Notes: generated by a model from the letters alone, not told the origin. Shown: positions 44,952 to 53,858, counted from the stretch's first letter. The stretch: 64,000 bases of DNA from Catenuloplanes niger (GCF_031458255.1 NZ_JAVDYC010000001.1:2675001-2739000), one strand, 5' to 3'. Translations and numbers: made by a program.

Positions 44952-46178
44952 ATGTCGCCCATCCTTCCCGATATCGCCGTACGGCCCGGCACCGAGGCCG
45001 ACCTCGACGCGATCGTCCCGCTGTTGTTCGCGGCGTTCCACGACCCGCCCGACGCCACGCGCGAGGCCTCGGAGCGGTCCAAGACCGAGCCGGCCCGGTC
45101 GGTGGTGGCCGTCGACGGCGAGACGCTCGCCGGCCACCTCGGCTCGTTCGCCCGGGACCTGACCGTGCCGGGCGCGATCGTGCCGGCCGCGCACGTGACC
45201 CAGGTGGCGGTGGCCCCGACCCACCGGCGGCGGGGCGTGCTGAACCGGATGATGCGCCGGCATCTCGCGGACGCGCCGGAGCCGATCGCGGTGCTGTGGG
45301 CCAGCGAGGGCCGGATCTATCCGCGGTACGGCTACGGCCTGGCCGCGCCGCATCTCACGCTGCGGGCGTTCGTGCGTGAGGTCCGGTTGCCGGACGGCCC
45401 CGCCGGCCGGTTGCGCGCCGGACCGCCCGCGACGCTGCGCGAGGAGATGGTCGAGGTCTTCGAGGCCGTGCGTCCGGACCGGCCCGGCTGGTCGAGCCGG
45501 CCGGGCGCGTGGTGGGACCACCGGCTCGACGACGCCGCGTGGGTCCGCGGGTCGGGCACCGCGCTGCGGGCCGTGGTCCGCGAGGGCGCGCACGGCGTCG
45601 ACGGGTACGCGCTCTGGCGCGTCGTCGACGGTGAGAATCCGGACAATCCGCGGGTCTCCGCGACCCTGCAGGTGAAGGAGCTGGTGGCCGCGACGGCCGC
45701 GGCCCGCCTGGACCTGTGGCGGTTCCTGTTCGGCGTCGACCTGACCGCCCGGGTCACCTACCACCACGCGCCGCTCGACGAGCCGCTGCTGTATCTGGCC
45801 GACGACCCGGGCTGGCTGGGCACCCGCTGGGAGCACGGCCTCTGGTTGCGGGTCCGGGACGTGCCCGCCGCGCTGTCCGCCCGGCGCTACGCCCTGCCGG
45901 TCGACGTGGTGCTGGAGGTGACGGACGCGCTGCTGCCGCGGAACGCGGGCCGCTGGCACCTGCGCGGCGGCCCGGACGGCGCGACCTGTGAGCGCACCAC
46001 GGCCCCGGCCGCGCTGGCGCTGGACGTGCGCGACCTCGGCGCCGCATACCTCGGCGGTACGCCGCTGGCCGCGCTGGCCGGTGCCGGGCTCGTCGAGGAA
46101 CGGGGCGCGGGCACGCTCGCCGCGGCGAACGCGGCGTTCGGCTGGCACCGTGCCCCCAGCATGAACGAGACGTTCTGA
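44952..46178 (+). CDS. Eis-like GNAT N-acetyltransferase
   Basis: The 408-residue length and layout match the Eis family: an N-terminal GNAT domain with the acetyl-CoA loop VTQVAVAPTHRRRGVLNRMM, a second GNAT-like domain (PGWSSRPGAWWDHRLDD...), and an SCP2-like C-terminal domain ending in a terminal Phe. That C-terminal carboxylate is the catalytic base in mycobacterial Eis. Known Eis enzymes acetylate aminoglycosides or lysines; the native substrate here is unknown. The intact C-terminal Phe suggests activity. Confidence 0.88.
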   Translation: MSPILPDIAVRPGTEADLDAIVPLLFAAFHDPPDATREASERSKTEPARSVVAVDGETLAGHLGSFARDLTVPGAIVPAAHVTQVAVAPTHRRRGVLNRMMRRHLADAPEPIAVLWASEGRIYPRYGYGLAAPHLTLRAFVREVRLPDGPAGRLRAGPPATLREEMVEVFEAVRPDRPGWSSRPGAWWDHRLDDAAWVRGSGTALRAVVREGAHGVDGYALWRVVDGENPDNPRVSATLQVKELVAATAAARLDLWRFLFGVDLTARVTYHHAPLDEPLLYLADDPGWLGTRWEHGLWLRVRDVPAALSARRYALPVDVVLEVTDALLPRNAGRWHLRGGPDGATCERTTAPAALALDVRDLGAAYLGGTPLAALAGAGLVEERGAGTLAAANAAFGWHRAPSMNETF

Positions 46179-46226
46179 CGGCCGGCGGCGGGACCGTCCG
46201 GCGGCGCGGCGCGATACCGTCGGCTG

Positions 46227-47363
46227 ATGGGAGAGCCCGAGCGTCGCCGCCGCCGACTTCGCCGTCACCGCGCCGAGGAGCCCACCACGCCGGATCCGGC
46301 CGGCGAGCCGGCGGCCGCGCAGCCGACCGCCGATCCGGCCGCAGGGCCGACCAGCGATCCGGCCGCCGATCCGGTTGTGCAGCCGACCAGCGATCCGGTC
46401 GCAGAGCCGACCGGCGATCCGGCCGCGCAGCCGACCACCGGGCCGGCCGCGCAGCCGACCACCGGGCCGGTCGCAGAGCCGACCGCCGGGCCGACCGCCG
46501 GGCCGACCGCCGGGCCGACCGCCGGGCCGACCGCCGGGCCGACCGCCGGGCCGACCGCCGGGCCGGCGGGCGAGGTCGCTCGCGTCGGGCGTGCGCCGGG
46601 GCCGGTCGAGGCGCCGAAGCCGGCACCGCCGACGCCGTCGGTTCGCCGCACGCCGGTGCCCCGGCCCGGGCCACCGGCCGCGGGCCCGCGGCCGGCCGTT
46701 CCGCCGTCCCCGTCGGATCTCGCCCGGTCCGCGCCGGCGGAGCCGGTCAGACCGGTTCCGGCCGACCCGCACCGGCCCTCCCCGGCCGACCTCGCGAAGC
46801 CGATCCCACCGGATGCCGCGAAACCGGCCCGGACGACGCCGGCACCCACCCCGAAGCCGGGTCGGGCGGTTCCGGCACAGTCGGCGCAGGCGACCGCCGG
46901 GAAGGCCGGACAGGCGGATCCGGGCCGGCCGGCACCGGCCGGCGGCCCGCGGCCGACGCCGGCGGACCTGCCGCGGAGCACGCCGGTGCCCACGCCCGGT
47001 CCGTCGCCGGTCCCGCCGCCGAAGCCGGCCGCGCCCAGACCGCAGCCGCCGGTCGCCGAGACGTCACCGGTGCACGATCCGGAGGAGGCCGCGCCGGTGC
47101 GGCAACCGGACGGCCCGCGCGCCACCGGGCCGGGTGACGGGCCGCCGCGTGGCCGGGAGAAGGCCAGCGCCGAGGACCGCGAGGCCGAACGTGGTCTGCG
47201 TGGTCTGGTCGGCTCCGGTTCGTCGCAGGTGAGCGTGCGGGCCGCGATGCGGGCCCGGGACGCGTCCCGGCCGACGGACGAGGATCTGGCGGAGGCCCAG
47301 GAGCGGCTGGTGATCGTGCGCCGCAACTGGATCCCCCGCGAGGAGCTGCCGGCCCGCCGGTGA
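46227..47363 (+). CDS. Pro/Ala/Thr-rich protein with a short conserved C-terminal module
   Basis: The 378-residue protein starts with a very basic stretch (ERRRRRLRRHRAEE), followed by about 280 residues of Pro-, Ala- and Thr-rich low complexity including seven PTAG repeats. The last 60 residues (AERGLRGLVGSGSSQVSVRAAMRARDASRPTDEDLAEAQERLVIVRRNW) look folded and conserved. No membrane segment or signal peptide. Function unknown. It starts 48 bp after the Eis-like gene and may be co-transcribed. Confidence 0.7.
   Translation: MGEPERRRRRLRRHRAEEPTTPDPAGEPAAAQPTADPAAGPTSDPAADPVVQPTSDPVAEPTGDPAAQPTTGPAAQPTTGPVAEPTAGPTAGPTAGPTAGPTAGPTAGPTAGPAGEVARVGRAPGPVEAPKPAPPTPSVRRTPVPRPGPPAAGPRPAVPPSPSDLARSAPAEPVRPVPADPHRPSPADLAKPIPPDAAKPARTTPAPTPKPGRAVPAQSAQATAGKAGQADPGRPAPAGGPRPTPADLPRSTPVPTPGPSPVPPPKPAAPRPQPPVAETSPVHDPEEAAPVRQPDGPRATGPGDGPPRGREKASAEDREAERGLRGLVGSGSSQVSVRAAMRARDASRPTDEDLAEAQERLVIVRRNWIPREELPARR
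46479..46562 (+). repeat. 12-bp tandem repeat x7
   Basis: Seven exact copies of CCGACCGCCGGG encode PTAG seven times in frame. Perfect identity between units suggests recent or ongoing slippage, and copy number probably varies between strains. Confidence 0.92.
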
Positions 47364-47379
47364 CGGGCCGGGTCGCGGG

Positions 47380-47850
47380 CTAGCGGGGCAGGTCGGGCAG
47401 GTCGCCGGACGTCTCGTACGCCGCGACCTGTGCGATCCGCCGGGAGTGCCGCTCGCTGTTGGAGAACGGCGTGGTCAGGAACGCCTCGACGATCGCGGTC
47501 GCCTCGTCCAGCGTGTGCTGCCGGGCGCCGATGCCGACCAGGTTCGCGTCGTTGTGCTCGCGGGTCAGGCGGGCGGTCTCGAGGTTCCAGGCCAGGCCGA
47601 CACGGGTGCCCTTGACCTTGTTCGCGGCGATCTGCTCGCCGTTGCCGGAACCGCCGATCACGATGCCGAGGCTGCCCGGGTCGGCCACCACGCGGGCGGC
47701 CGTGTGCAGGCAGTAGGCGGGGTAGTCGTCCTCCGGATCGAAGACGTGCGGGCCGACGTCGACCACCTCGTACCCCTGCTTGGACAGGTAGTTGACGAGG
47801 TGCACCTTCAGCTCGTAGCCGGCGTGGTCGGCTCCCAGATAAACGCGCAT
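47380..47850 (-). CDS. rpiB: Ribose-5-phosphate isomerase B
   Basis: The 156-residue protein begins MRVYLGADHAGYELK and has YPAYCLHTA, GIVIGGSGNGEQIAANKVKG and RLTREHNDANLVGIGAR, matching RpiB of the RpiB/LacAB family. It interconverts ribose 5-phosphate and ribulose 5-phosphate, downstream of Gnd. Gene order differs, but both pentose phosphate enzymes are in the window. It converges on the Pro/Ala/Thr-rich gene. Confidence 0.95.
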   Translation of the reverse strand: MRVYLGADHAGYELKVHLVNYLSKQGYEVVDVGPHVFDPEDDYPAYCLHTAARVVADPGSLGIVIGGSGNGEQIAANKVKGTRVGLAWNLETARLTREHNDANLVGIGARQHTLDEATAIVEAFLTTPFSNSERHSRRIAQVAAYETSGDLPDLPR

Positions 47851-47926
47851 AACGCGCAGTCTGTCAGCCCGCCGGTGCGGCCGTGGCGGCGGCTGCCAAG
47901 TTTGAGTCCGTCCGCACCGTGCCGCG

Positions 47927-47963
47927 GGCGTCCCCGATGCCGCGGGAACGGCACGGGGACGCC
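47927..47963 (-). terminator. Terminator of the DUF1015 gene
   Basis: GGCGTCCCCG (47927-47936) pairs with CGGGGACGCC (47954-47963), with an inner GCCG/CGGC stem. It lies 20 nt beyond the stop of the DUF1015 gene in its direction of transcription. Confidence 0.75.
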
Positions 47964-47983
47964 TGATGCGGCCGGTGGGACCG

Positions 47984-49180
47984 TCAGATCTCCGCGACGA
48001 CCAGCCCGCCGCGCGCCTTCGGGGTGAACCAGGTGCTCTTCCGCGGCATCTTCCGGCGGGCCAGGTTGACCGCCACGAACTCGTCCATGGTGACCGGCGC
48101 GATCAGCACGGCCAGGTCCGCGCGGCCCGCGTCGACCTCGCCGCGCAGCCACTCGGCCGGGTAGTCGCCGCCGACGTAGACGATGCGCTTGTCGCCGGCG
48201 TCCAGCCCGAGCACCTCGTTGACCAGCACCCGCTCGACGAGCGCGTGGTCCATGCCCTCGACCGGGTCACCGCCGCCGTGCGACGGCAGCTTCACGGACC
48301 AGGTCTCGCCGCCCACGTACAGCTGGATGGTGCCACCGGTCGGCGGGACCGCGGGGCCGCCGGCGGCCGGCTCGGGCTGCAGACCGGCCGCGCGCAGCCG
48401 GTCAGCCAGCTCCCCGGCGGCGATCGGCAGCTTGATCAGCCGGTTGTACGGCGCGATGACCAGCGACTCGGGCGTGGTGATCACGGCGAGGAAGCGCGGG
48501 TAGCCGCCGGTCTGCGCGGCCAGGCTGCGGTGGTTGCCGTCCGCGACGACCAGTTCGCCGGCGCCGGCCAGCGCGCACAGCTCGTCGCGCACGGAGCCGG
48601 CCGGCACGGTCCAGATCGCGTGCACCCGGCCGGCCGGGTCGACGTCGGTCGCGGCGGGCTCCCCCGCGTGCGCGATCGCGTACTCCAGCTCCTCGTGCAG
48701 CCGGTCGCCGGTGCCGGTCTGCAGCAGCAGGACCGGGGAGAGCAGGTTCCGCAGCGTGTTCGCCAGGTCGACCCGCTCGCGGACCTTCTCGATGAACACG
48801 TCCTCGTTGCGGATGACCAGGCCCGGCTCGTCCGGGCTGGTGGAGATCTGGTCGGTGTCCACCATGCAGTACATGCCGTAGGCGGCGTTGCCGCCGTCCG
48901 GATCCGCGATCCGGTAGAGGACGATCACCTGCTCGGCGGAGGCGTAGCTGCCGGCCGCCTTCGCCTCGGCCAGCCGCTCGGCGGCGGCCGGCAGTGAGTC
49001 GGCGAAGGAACGGCCCAGCGTCTCTGGCGCGAGGTGCGGCATCTCGACGGCGAGAGCGCTTCGCGGGTTGTCGGCGATGATTGCGGTGATCTCGGCGTCG
49101 TCCGCGAACTCGTCATAGTTCTGCGCGCCGGTGCCACCGGTCGTGATCCAGGCCCGGTCGATCGGGTGCACGATCGTCAT
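47984..49180 (-). CDS. DUF1015 family protein (SerK/SbnI-like)
   Basis: The protein (398 residues from ATG 49180) has NYDEFADDAEI near the start and ELVVADGNHRSLAA, the ADG(H/N)HR motif of DUF1015. The family includes free-serine kinases SerK and SbnI of Thermococcus and Staphylococcus; whether this protein phosphorylates serine is not known. An upstream TTG at 49186 would add two residues; neither start has a clear ribosome site. Confidence 0.85.
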   Translation of the reverse strand: MTIVHPIDRAWITTGGTGAQNYDEFADDAEITAIIADNPRSALAVEMPHLAPETLGRSFADSLPAAAERLAEAKAAGSYASAEQVIVLYRIADPDGGNAAYGMYCMVDTDQISTSPDEPGLVIRNEDVFIEKVRERVDLANTLRNLLSPVLLLQTGTGDRLHEELEYAIAHAGEPAATDVDPAGRVHAIWTVPAGSVRDELCALAGAGELVVADGNHRSLAAQTGGYPRFLAVITTPESLVIAPYNRLIKLPIAAGELADRLRAAGLQPEPAAGGPAVPPTGGTIQLYVGGETWSVKLPSHGGGDPVEGMDHALVERVLVNEVLGLDAGDKRIVYVGGDYPAEWLRGEVDAGRADLAVLIAPVTMDEFVAVNLARRKMPRKSTWFTPKARGGLVVAEI

Positions 49181-49266
49181 GTGCAATCACGGTACCGACG
49201 CCCGGCACCCGCCGTTTGCGCACCCCAGAACGGTTCCAGGCGGTGGTACGGGTAACCTCCCGCGGA

Positions 49267-49431
49267 TCAGCTCGCGCCGACCGGAACCGCCTCGACGACC
49301 ACCACCGGCGCCAGCATCGCGGCGTCCTCCGCGGAGAGCCCGGGGCACACGTCCGCCCAGTCGTCCGCGCGCACGGCCCAGTAGGCGCGCTCCAGGGCCT
49401 CATCACTCGTGGTAACGATCTGCTGTTCCAT
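49267..49431 (-). CDS. Small hypothetical protein, 54 aa
   Basis: ATG 49431 is preceded by GGGAG with 5 nt spacing. The peptide reads MEQQIVTTSDEALERAYWAV, continues RADDWADVCPGLSAEDAAML and ends in a Val-rich tail. It is acidic, with one Cys and no membrane segment, and has coding-like GC at third positions. It lies upstream of the DUF1015 gene on the same strand. I do not recognise it. Confidence 0.6.
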   Translation of the reverse strand: MEQQIVTTSDEALERAYWAVRADDWADVCPGLSAEDAAMLAPVVVVEAVPVGAS

Positions 49432-49757
49432 AGTTACTCCCTATTCCCCGGTTCTCAGCGCCTCAACCAGCCATAACGCAGATGTCGCGCACATCGCAAC
49501 GACACTGTCGGTGACCGGTCACGCCCACGCCCTCATCCTCGGTCATCTCGGGCTGCTGAACGGTTGCGAAAAGAAGAGTTAACGAGTTGCTGACATGGCA
49601 TCGCCGACCCGAAAATTCGGACCCGCGCCGCAACCCGGACGTAATCCCCGCCACGGGTGGACCGGCACACCCGTGATCGACGTCGACGTGAAACACTTAC
49701 TGCGGACTTTTCCGCCCCACCGGCGCCCGGCCGTGCGGGCTGGGCACCGGATGGAGA
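49432..49757. other. Divergent intergenic region with two palindromes
   Basis: This 326-bp gap precedes pepN and the 54-residue gene. GATGT-N5-ACATC lies at 49481-49495 and the perfect palindrome GTGACCGGTCAC at 49511-49522. An AT-richer stretch (GAAAAGAAGAGTTAACGAG) at 49567-49585 may hold a promoter. I see no convincing gene in it. Confidence 0.5.
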
Positions 49758-49763
49758 GTGATC

Positions 49764-52298
49764 GTGGCCGGAGTGCGCAATCTCACCCAGGTCGAGGCGG
49801 CCGAGCGTGCCCGCGTGCTGGACGTGACCTCGTACGACATCAGGCTCGACCTGACGGGCGACGTCTCGTTCCGGTCGGTGACCACCGTCGAGTTCACCTC
49901 CCGCGAGCCCGGCGCCACCACGTTCATCGAGGTCGCCGCGGAGCGTCTGCACACGGCCACGCTGAACGGCGCGCCGGTCGACACGTCCGGCTGGTCCGCC
50001 GAGCGCGGGCTCACGCTGACCGGCCTCGCGGCGGAGAACACGCTGGTGGTCGAGGCGGAGTTCCCGTTCTCGCACAGCGGCCAGGGCCTGCACCGCAGCG
50101 TCGACCCGGTGGACGGCGAGGCGTACCTCTACAGCCAGTTCGAGACCGCGGACGCGCAGCGGGTCTACGCCGCGTTCGACCAGCCCGACCTGAAGAGCGT
50201 CTACACCTGGCACGCCACGGTCCCGGCGCACTGGCGCGTGGTGTCGAACATGCCGGTCGACCGCGAGGAGCCGGCCGGCGAGGGCGCGAAGACCGTGCAC
50301 TTCACCCGGTCCGCGCGGATGAGCACGTACATCACCGCGCTCTGTGCCGGCCCGTTCCACGAGGTGCAGTTCACCCACGACGGCATCGACATGGGCTACT
50401 TCTGCCGGGCCAGCATGGCGCAGTACTTCGACGTCGACGACCTGCACAAGGTCACCGTGCAGGGCTTCGACTTCTTCCACGACAAGTTCGGCATCCGCTA
50501 CCCGCTGCCGAAGTACGACCAGGTGTGGGTGCCCGAGTTCAACGCGGGCGCGATGGAGAACTTCGGCTGCGTCGTGCACGCCGAGGACCACTACATCTTC
50601 CGCTCGCAGGTCACCGACTTCGAGTACGAGCAGCGCGCGAACACGATCCTGCACGAGCTGGCCCACATGTGGTTCGGCGACCTGGTCACCATGCGCTGGT
50701 GGAACGACCTGTGGCTGAACGAGTCGTTCGCCGAGTGGGCCAGCCACTGGTGCAACGCGGAGGCCACCCGGTTCAGCGACGCGTGGACCACGTTCCTGTC
50801 CGTGCGGAAGAACTGGGGCTACCGCCAGGACCAGCTCTCCTCCACCCACCCGGTCTACTGCGAGATGCCCGACCTGGAGGCCGTCGAGGTCAACTTCGAC
50901 GGCATCACGTACGCGAAGGGCGCCAGCGTCATCAAGCAGCTGGTGGCGTACGTCGGGCTGGACCCGTTCCTGGCCGGCCTGCGCTCCTACTTCGCGGCGC
51001 ACGCCTGGGGCAACGCGACCTTCGACGACCTGCTCACCGAGCTGGAGTCGTCGTCCGGCCGGGAGCTGCGCAAGTTCGCCGCGCAGTGGCTGGAGACCGC
51101 GCAGGTCAACACGCTGCGCCCGGAGGTGACGATCGCCGAGGACGGCACCTACACCTCCGTCGCCGTGCTGCAGGAGGCCCCGGCCGACTACCCGACGCTG
51201 CGCACCCACCACATCGGCGTCGGCCTCTACGACGTCACCGACGGCAAGCTGGTCCGCCGCCGGATCGTCGAGGTGGACATCGCCGGTGAGCGCACCGAGC
51301 TGGCCGAGCTGGCCGGCCTGCCCGCCGCCGACGTGCTGCTGCTCAACGACGACGACCACAGCTACGCCAAGCTGCGGCTGGACGAGCGCTCGATGGCCAC
51401 GGTCGTGCACCACATCGACGGCCTGGACTCGTCGCTGGCCCGCGCGCTGGTCTGGGCGGCCGCGTGGGACATGGTCCGCGACGCCGAGCTGTCCACCCGC
51501 GACTACATCGCGCTGGCCACCTCCGGCCTGCCGAACGAGCAGGACATCAACCTGGTCACCGCCACGCTCCGGCAGGCCGCCACGGCCATCGCCAGCTACG
51601 CCGACCCGGAGTGGGCGCCGACCGGCTGGGCGCAGCTCGCCGGGACCGCCCGCGACGCGCTCGCGGTGGCCGAGCCGGGCAGCGGCTTCCAGCTCGCCTG
51701 GGCCCGCGCGTACGCGTCCGCGTCCCGCTCCGCCGAGGACCTGGCCGTGCTGCGCGGCTGGCTGACCGGGCAGAACGTGCCGGCCGGCCTGACCATCGAC
51801 ACCGAGTTCCGCTGGTCGCTGTTGCAGACGCTGATCGCCAAGGGCGCGGCCGCCGCGGAGGAGATCGACGCCGAGCTGGCGAACGACCGCACCGCCGGCG
51901 GTGAGCGCGAGGCCGCGCTGGCCCGCGCGCTGCTGCCGACCGCGGAGAACAAGGCCCGCGTCTGGGACGAGCTGACCTCGACGCAGGCGCTGCCGAACTG
52001 GCGCAACCGGGCGCTGCTCCAGGGCTTCCAGCACCCGGCACAGGTGGAGCTGACCGCGCCGTTCGCGGACCGTTTCTTCGCGGAGGCGGCCACCGTGTGG
52101 GCGAGCCGGGACAGTGAGCCGGCGCAGGACTTCGCGCTCTTCGCGTACCCGTCCTACCAGATCACCGAGGCCACGGTCGCGGCCACGGAGTCCTGGCTGG
52201 CCGGCACCGGTCAGCCGGCCGGGCTCCGCCGCCTGGTCGCGGAGGGCCGCGACGGCGTGGTGCGCGCGCTGGCCGCCCGCGCCAAGGACCGCGGCTGA
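49764..52298 (+). CDS. pepN: Aminopeptidase N (M1 family)
   Basis: The 844-residue protein has the GAMEN exopeptidase motif and the zinc site HELAH (H297, E298, H301) with E320 in NESFAEW, 18 residues later as required. N-terminal beta and C-terminal helical domains fit the actinobacterial PepN type. It removes N-terminal residues from peptides in the cytoplasm. GTG 49764 is chosen because GGAGAG lies 5-6 nt upstream; an in-frame GTG at 49758 overlaps that site. A textbook terminator follows. Confidence 0.96.
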   Translation: MAGVRNLTQVEAAERARVLDVTSYDIRLDLTGDVSFRSVTTVEFTSREPGATTFIEVAAERLHTATLNGAPVDTSGWSAERGLTLTGLAAENTLVVEAEFPFSHSGQGLHRSVDPVDGEAYLYSQFETADAQRVYAAFDQPDLKSVYTWHATVPAHWRVVSNMPVDREEPAGEGAKTVHFTRSARMSTYITALCAGPFHEVQFTHDGIDMGYFCRASMAQYFDVDDLHKVTVQGFDFFHDKFGIRYPLPKYDQVWVPEFNAGAMENFGCVVHAEDHYIFRSQVTDFEYEQRANTILHELAHMWFGDLVTMRWWNDLWLNESFAEWASHWCNAEATRFSDAWTTFLSVRKNWGYRQDQLSSTHPVYCEMPDLEAVEVNFDGITYAKGASVIKQLVAYVGLDPFLAGLRSYFAAHAWGNATFDDLLTELESSSGRELRKFAAQWLETAQVNTLRPEVTIAEDGTYTSVAVLQEAPADYPTLRTHHIGVGLYDVTDGKLVRRRIVEVDIAGERTELAELAGLPAADVLLLNDDDHSYAKLRLDERSMATVVHHIDGLDSSLARALVWAAAWDMVRDAELSTRDYIALATSGLPNEQDINLVTATLRQAATAIASYADPEWAPTGWAQLAGTARDALAVAEPGSGFQLAWARAYASASRSAEDLAVLRGWLTGQNVPAGLTIDTEFRWSLLQTLIAKGAAAAEEIDAELANDRTAGGEREAALARALLPTAENKARVWDELTSTQALPNWRNRALLQGFQHPAQVELTAPFADRFFAEAATVWASRDSEPAQDFALFAYPSYQITEATVAATESWLAGTGQPAGLRRLVAEGRDGVVRALAARAKDRG

Positions 52299-52309
52299 CC
52301 GTTTCGTCC

Positions 52310-52349
52310 AGCGCCCCACCGGCCCGCACGGCCGGTGGGGCGCTTTTTT
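52310..52349 (+). terminator. Rho-independent terminator of pepN
   Basis: A perfect 15-bp stem (AGCGCCCCACCGGCC at 52310-52324, GGCCGGTGGGGCGCT at 52330-52344) with a 5-nt loop is followed by a run of T. Confidence 0.95.
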
Positions 52350-53139
52350 GTGCCTCCGCACCCGTGCCAGCACAGAAACCGCACAAAAGCCACACATGAC
52401 GCGTCTGTACGACGTTTGCTCTGCTTACCGTGCCATGGCGATCTGCTTGTTGTTCTAGATCGGTGTTTTCGAATCCGTACCAAAAGTACGTTGTACCAGT
52501 CGGCCTTCCCGCACCGTGAAGATCGACTCACGGCTTTCGCGCCGGCCGGCGACTCGGTGGGTCGGAGAGTCGGCAACAAAGATCGCGTCGCGGGAGACGG
52601 CTCGGGAGACGTGTGCCCACGGGGGCGGCCGCTGCGTCGCCCGCGGCGGAAATGACAGCGCGGTCATGAAGGCGTCCGCGCTCCCCGATGAGCAGGGCAC
52701 CGCACCTCGCACGGCCTGGAACGCACCACGGATCTACAGGACGCGTCGCGGGACGTCGTGCGGGCGCGGCGGAACCTCACTGGGAAGCGTCACGGGACCG
52801 TGTGCGGACGCGCCGCCGAGACGCGCGGGCGCGCTGCCGGAGCGGGACGCGTCGGGGGTCGAGGCGACCTGCCGTTGCGCTGTGGATGCGATCTTGCGGC
52901 CACGGATGCCGCAGGGAGGAGCGCCAGCGACGACCGGTGCCCGCGGGAGCATGCGGAACCCGGCCCGCCGGAAGCGGGAACATCCGGTTCTGCGCGAAGA
53001 GCGCCGGTTGTCGGCTCCTGCGTCATGGGTACGCGAAACGGCCGGCCCGACTGGGACCGGCCGTTCGGAGGCGGAAGACGGCCAGAGCCGCTGTCACGGG
53101 GGGTCCGCGCCGCAGCCGGCCGTCCCGGTGAAACAGGTG
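52350..53139. other. Gene-poor 790-bp stretch
   Basis: Long frames exist on the plus strand, but their Arg/Gly/Ala-heavy translations, lack of ribosome sites and overlap in several frames argue against coding. The first 150 bp (52360-52510) are less GC-rich than the surroundings. Copy B of the 70-bp dispersed element lies at 52911-52980. I see no RNA gene. Confidence 0.55.
52911..52980 (+). repeat. Dispersed 70-bp element, copy B
   Basis: This is the partner of 33125-33194: first 40 bp identical except one base, last 15 bp identical, central 15 bp different. The right end forms CCCGC-CGGAA-GCGGG. Here it lies inside a gene-poor stretch rather than tightly between genes. Confidence 0.8.
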
Positions 53140-53580
53140 CTAGGCGCGACCCGCGTGCGTCGCGAGCTGGTCGAGGCCGTGGATGACGCCGCCGGCCAGG
53201 TCGCCGCCCGCGAAGGCCGCGGCCATCGAGAGGCAGGCCAGCTTCGCGTCGCGGTCCGGGATCCGGCGGCGGGCCTCGGCGCCGGTGACGACCTCGAGGA
53301 TGCGCTGGTTCGGCGAGAACGCGATGAGCACGGACCGGTCCGGGTCCGCGAGCTGTCCGTGGAGCTTCTCGGCGGCGGCGCGCTGCGGGTCGGCGAGGTC
53401 ACCGACGTACACGCTGAACGTCAGGCCGGTCTCCCGGTCCGCGATGCGCAGCGCCTCGTCGATGTGCAGCAGCTGCCGCGTGGAGAACGGGCCGTCGAGC
53501 ACGTCCGGCTGCGTCTCCGCGGCCAGCGTCTCGCCGCCCGGGTGGTCGAGGTGGGTCAGGGCCTGCTCACCAGCGGTCAC
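53140..53580 (-). CDS. DUF5130 family protein (TPM-like fold)
   Basis: The 146-residue protein has FSTRQLLHIDEALRIADRETGLTFSVYVGDL and VLIAFSPNQRILEVVTGAEARRRI, as in the actinobacterial DUF5130 family, related to the TPM/TLP18.3 phosphatase-like fold. Catalytic activity is not established. Its start overlaps the end of the CtaJ-like gene by 14 bp, so the two form an operon, which hints at a role near the respiratory chain. Confidence 0.8.
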   Translation of the reverse strand: MTAGEQALTHLDHPGGETLAAETQPDVLDGPFSTRQLLHIDEALRIADRETGLTFSVYVGDLADPQRAAAEKLHGQLADPDRSVLIAFSPNQRILEVVTGAEARRRIPDRDAKLACLSMAAAFAGGDLAGGVIHGLDQLATHAGRA

Positions 53581-53839
53581 TTGCGCCTCCCGTCGGGCCG
53601 TGCGGGTTCCCGGCGGCGGCGTCGCCCGCGGGGTCGGAGGAGGTGAGCGCGAGCCGCCCGGCCAGCTGACCGGGTGAGGAGAGGAACCAGACCGGCGTGA
53701 ACTCGAACGGCCGGCCGGGCCGGTAACGCTTCTCCTTGGTGCGGCGGTCTCCTCCGGGCAGCGTCAATGCTGCGAGGACACCGACGACGGCGAGCGGCGC
53801 GACAACGAAGACGAGTGCGACTTCTAACGGTTGCACGGT
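53567..53839 (-). CDS. ctaJ: Putative aa3-type cytochrome oxidase subunit CtaJ-like protein
   Basis: The 90-residue protein has one membrane helix (LEVALVFVVAPLAVVGVLAALTLP) followed by KRYRPGRPFEFTPVWF, matching the YRPGxxWxxxPVWW pattern of CtaJ, a small accessory subunit of the actinobacterial cytochrome bcc-aa3 supercomplex. GTG 53839 is preferred over an in-frame TTG at 53851. Codon 4 is TTA (leucine), very rare in such genomes and read by the bldA-type tRNA. It overlaps DUF5130. Confidence 0.65.
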   Translation of the reverse strand, partial: TVQPLEVALVFVVAPLAVVGVLAALTLPGGDRRTKEKRYRPGRPFEFTPVWFLSSPGQLAGRLALTSSDPAGDAAAGNPHGPTGGASDRW

Positions 53840-53858
53840 GAACGCCCCCAACGTGGCA

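Noticed and set aside
49533-52397. Very long open frame (about 950 codons) on the minus strand over pepN
   Set aside because: It is antisense to a fully motif-supported aminopeptidase, and its translation is Arg/Gly/Val/Asp-biased as expected from codon bias of the real gene.
52516-53646. Plus-strand frame of 376 codons over the gene-poor stretch and DUF5130
   Set aside because: No ribosome site. It is antisense to DUF5130 in its second half, and several other frames in the same stretch are equally open.
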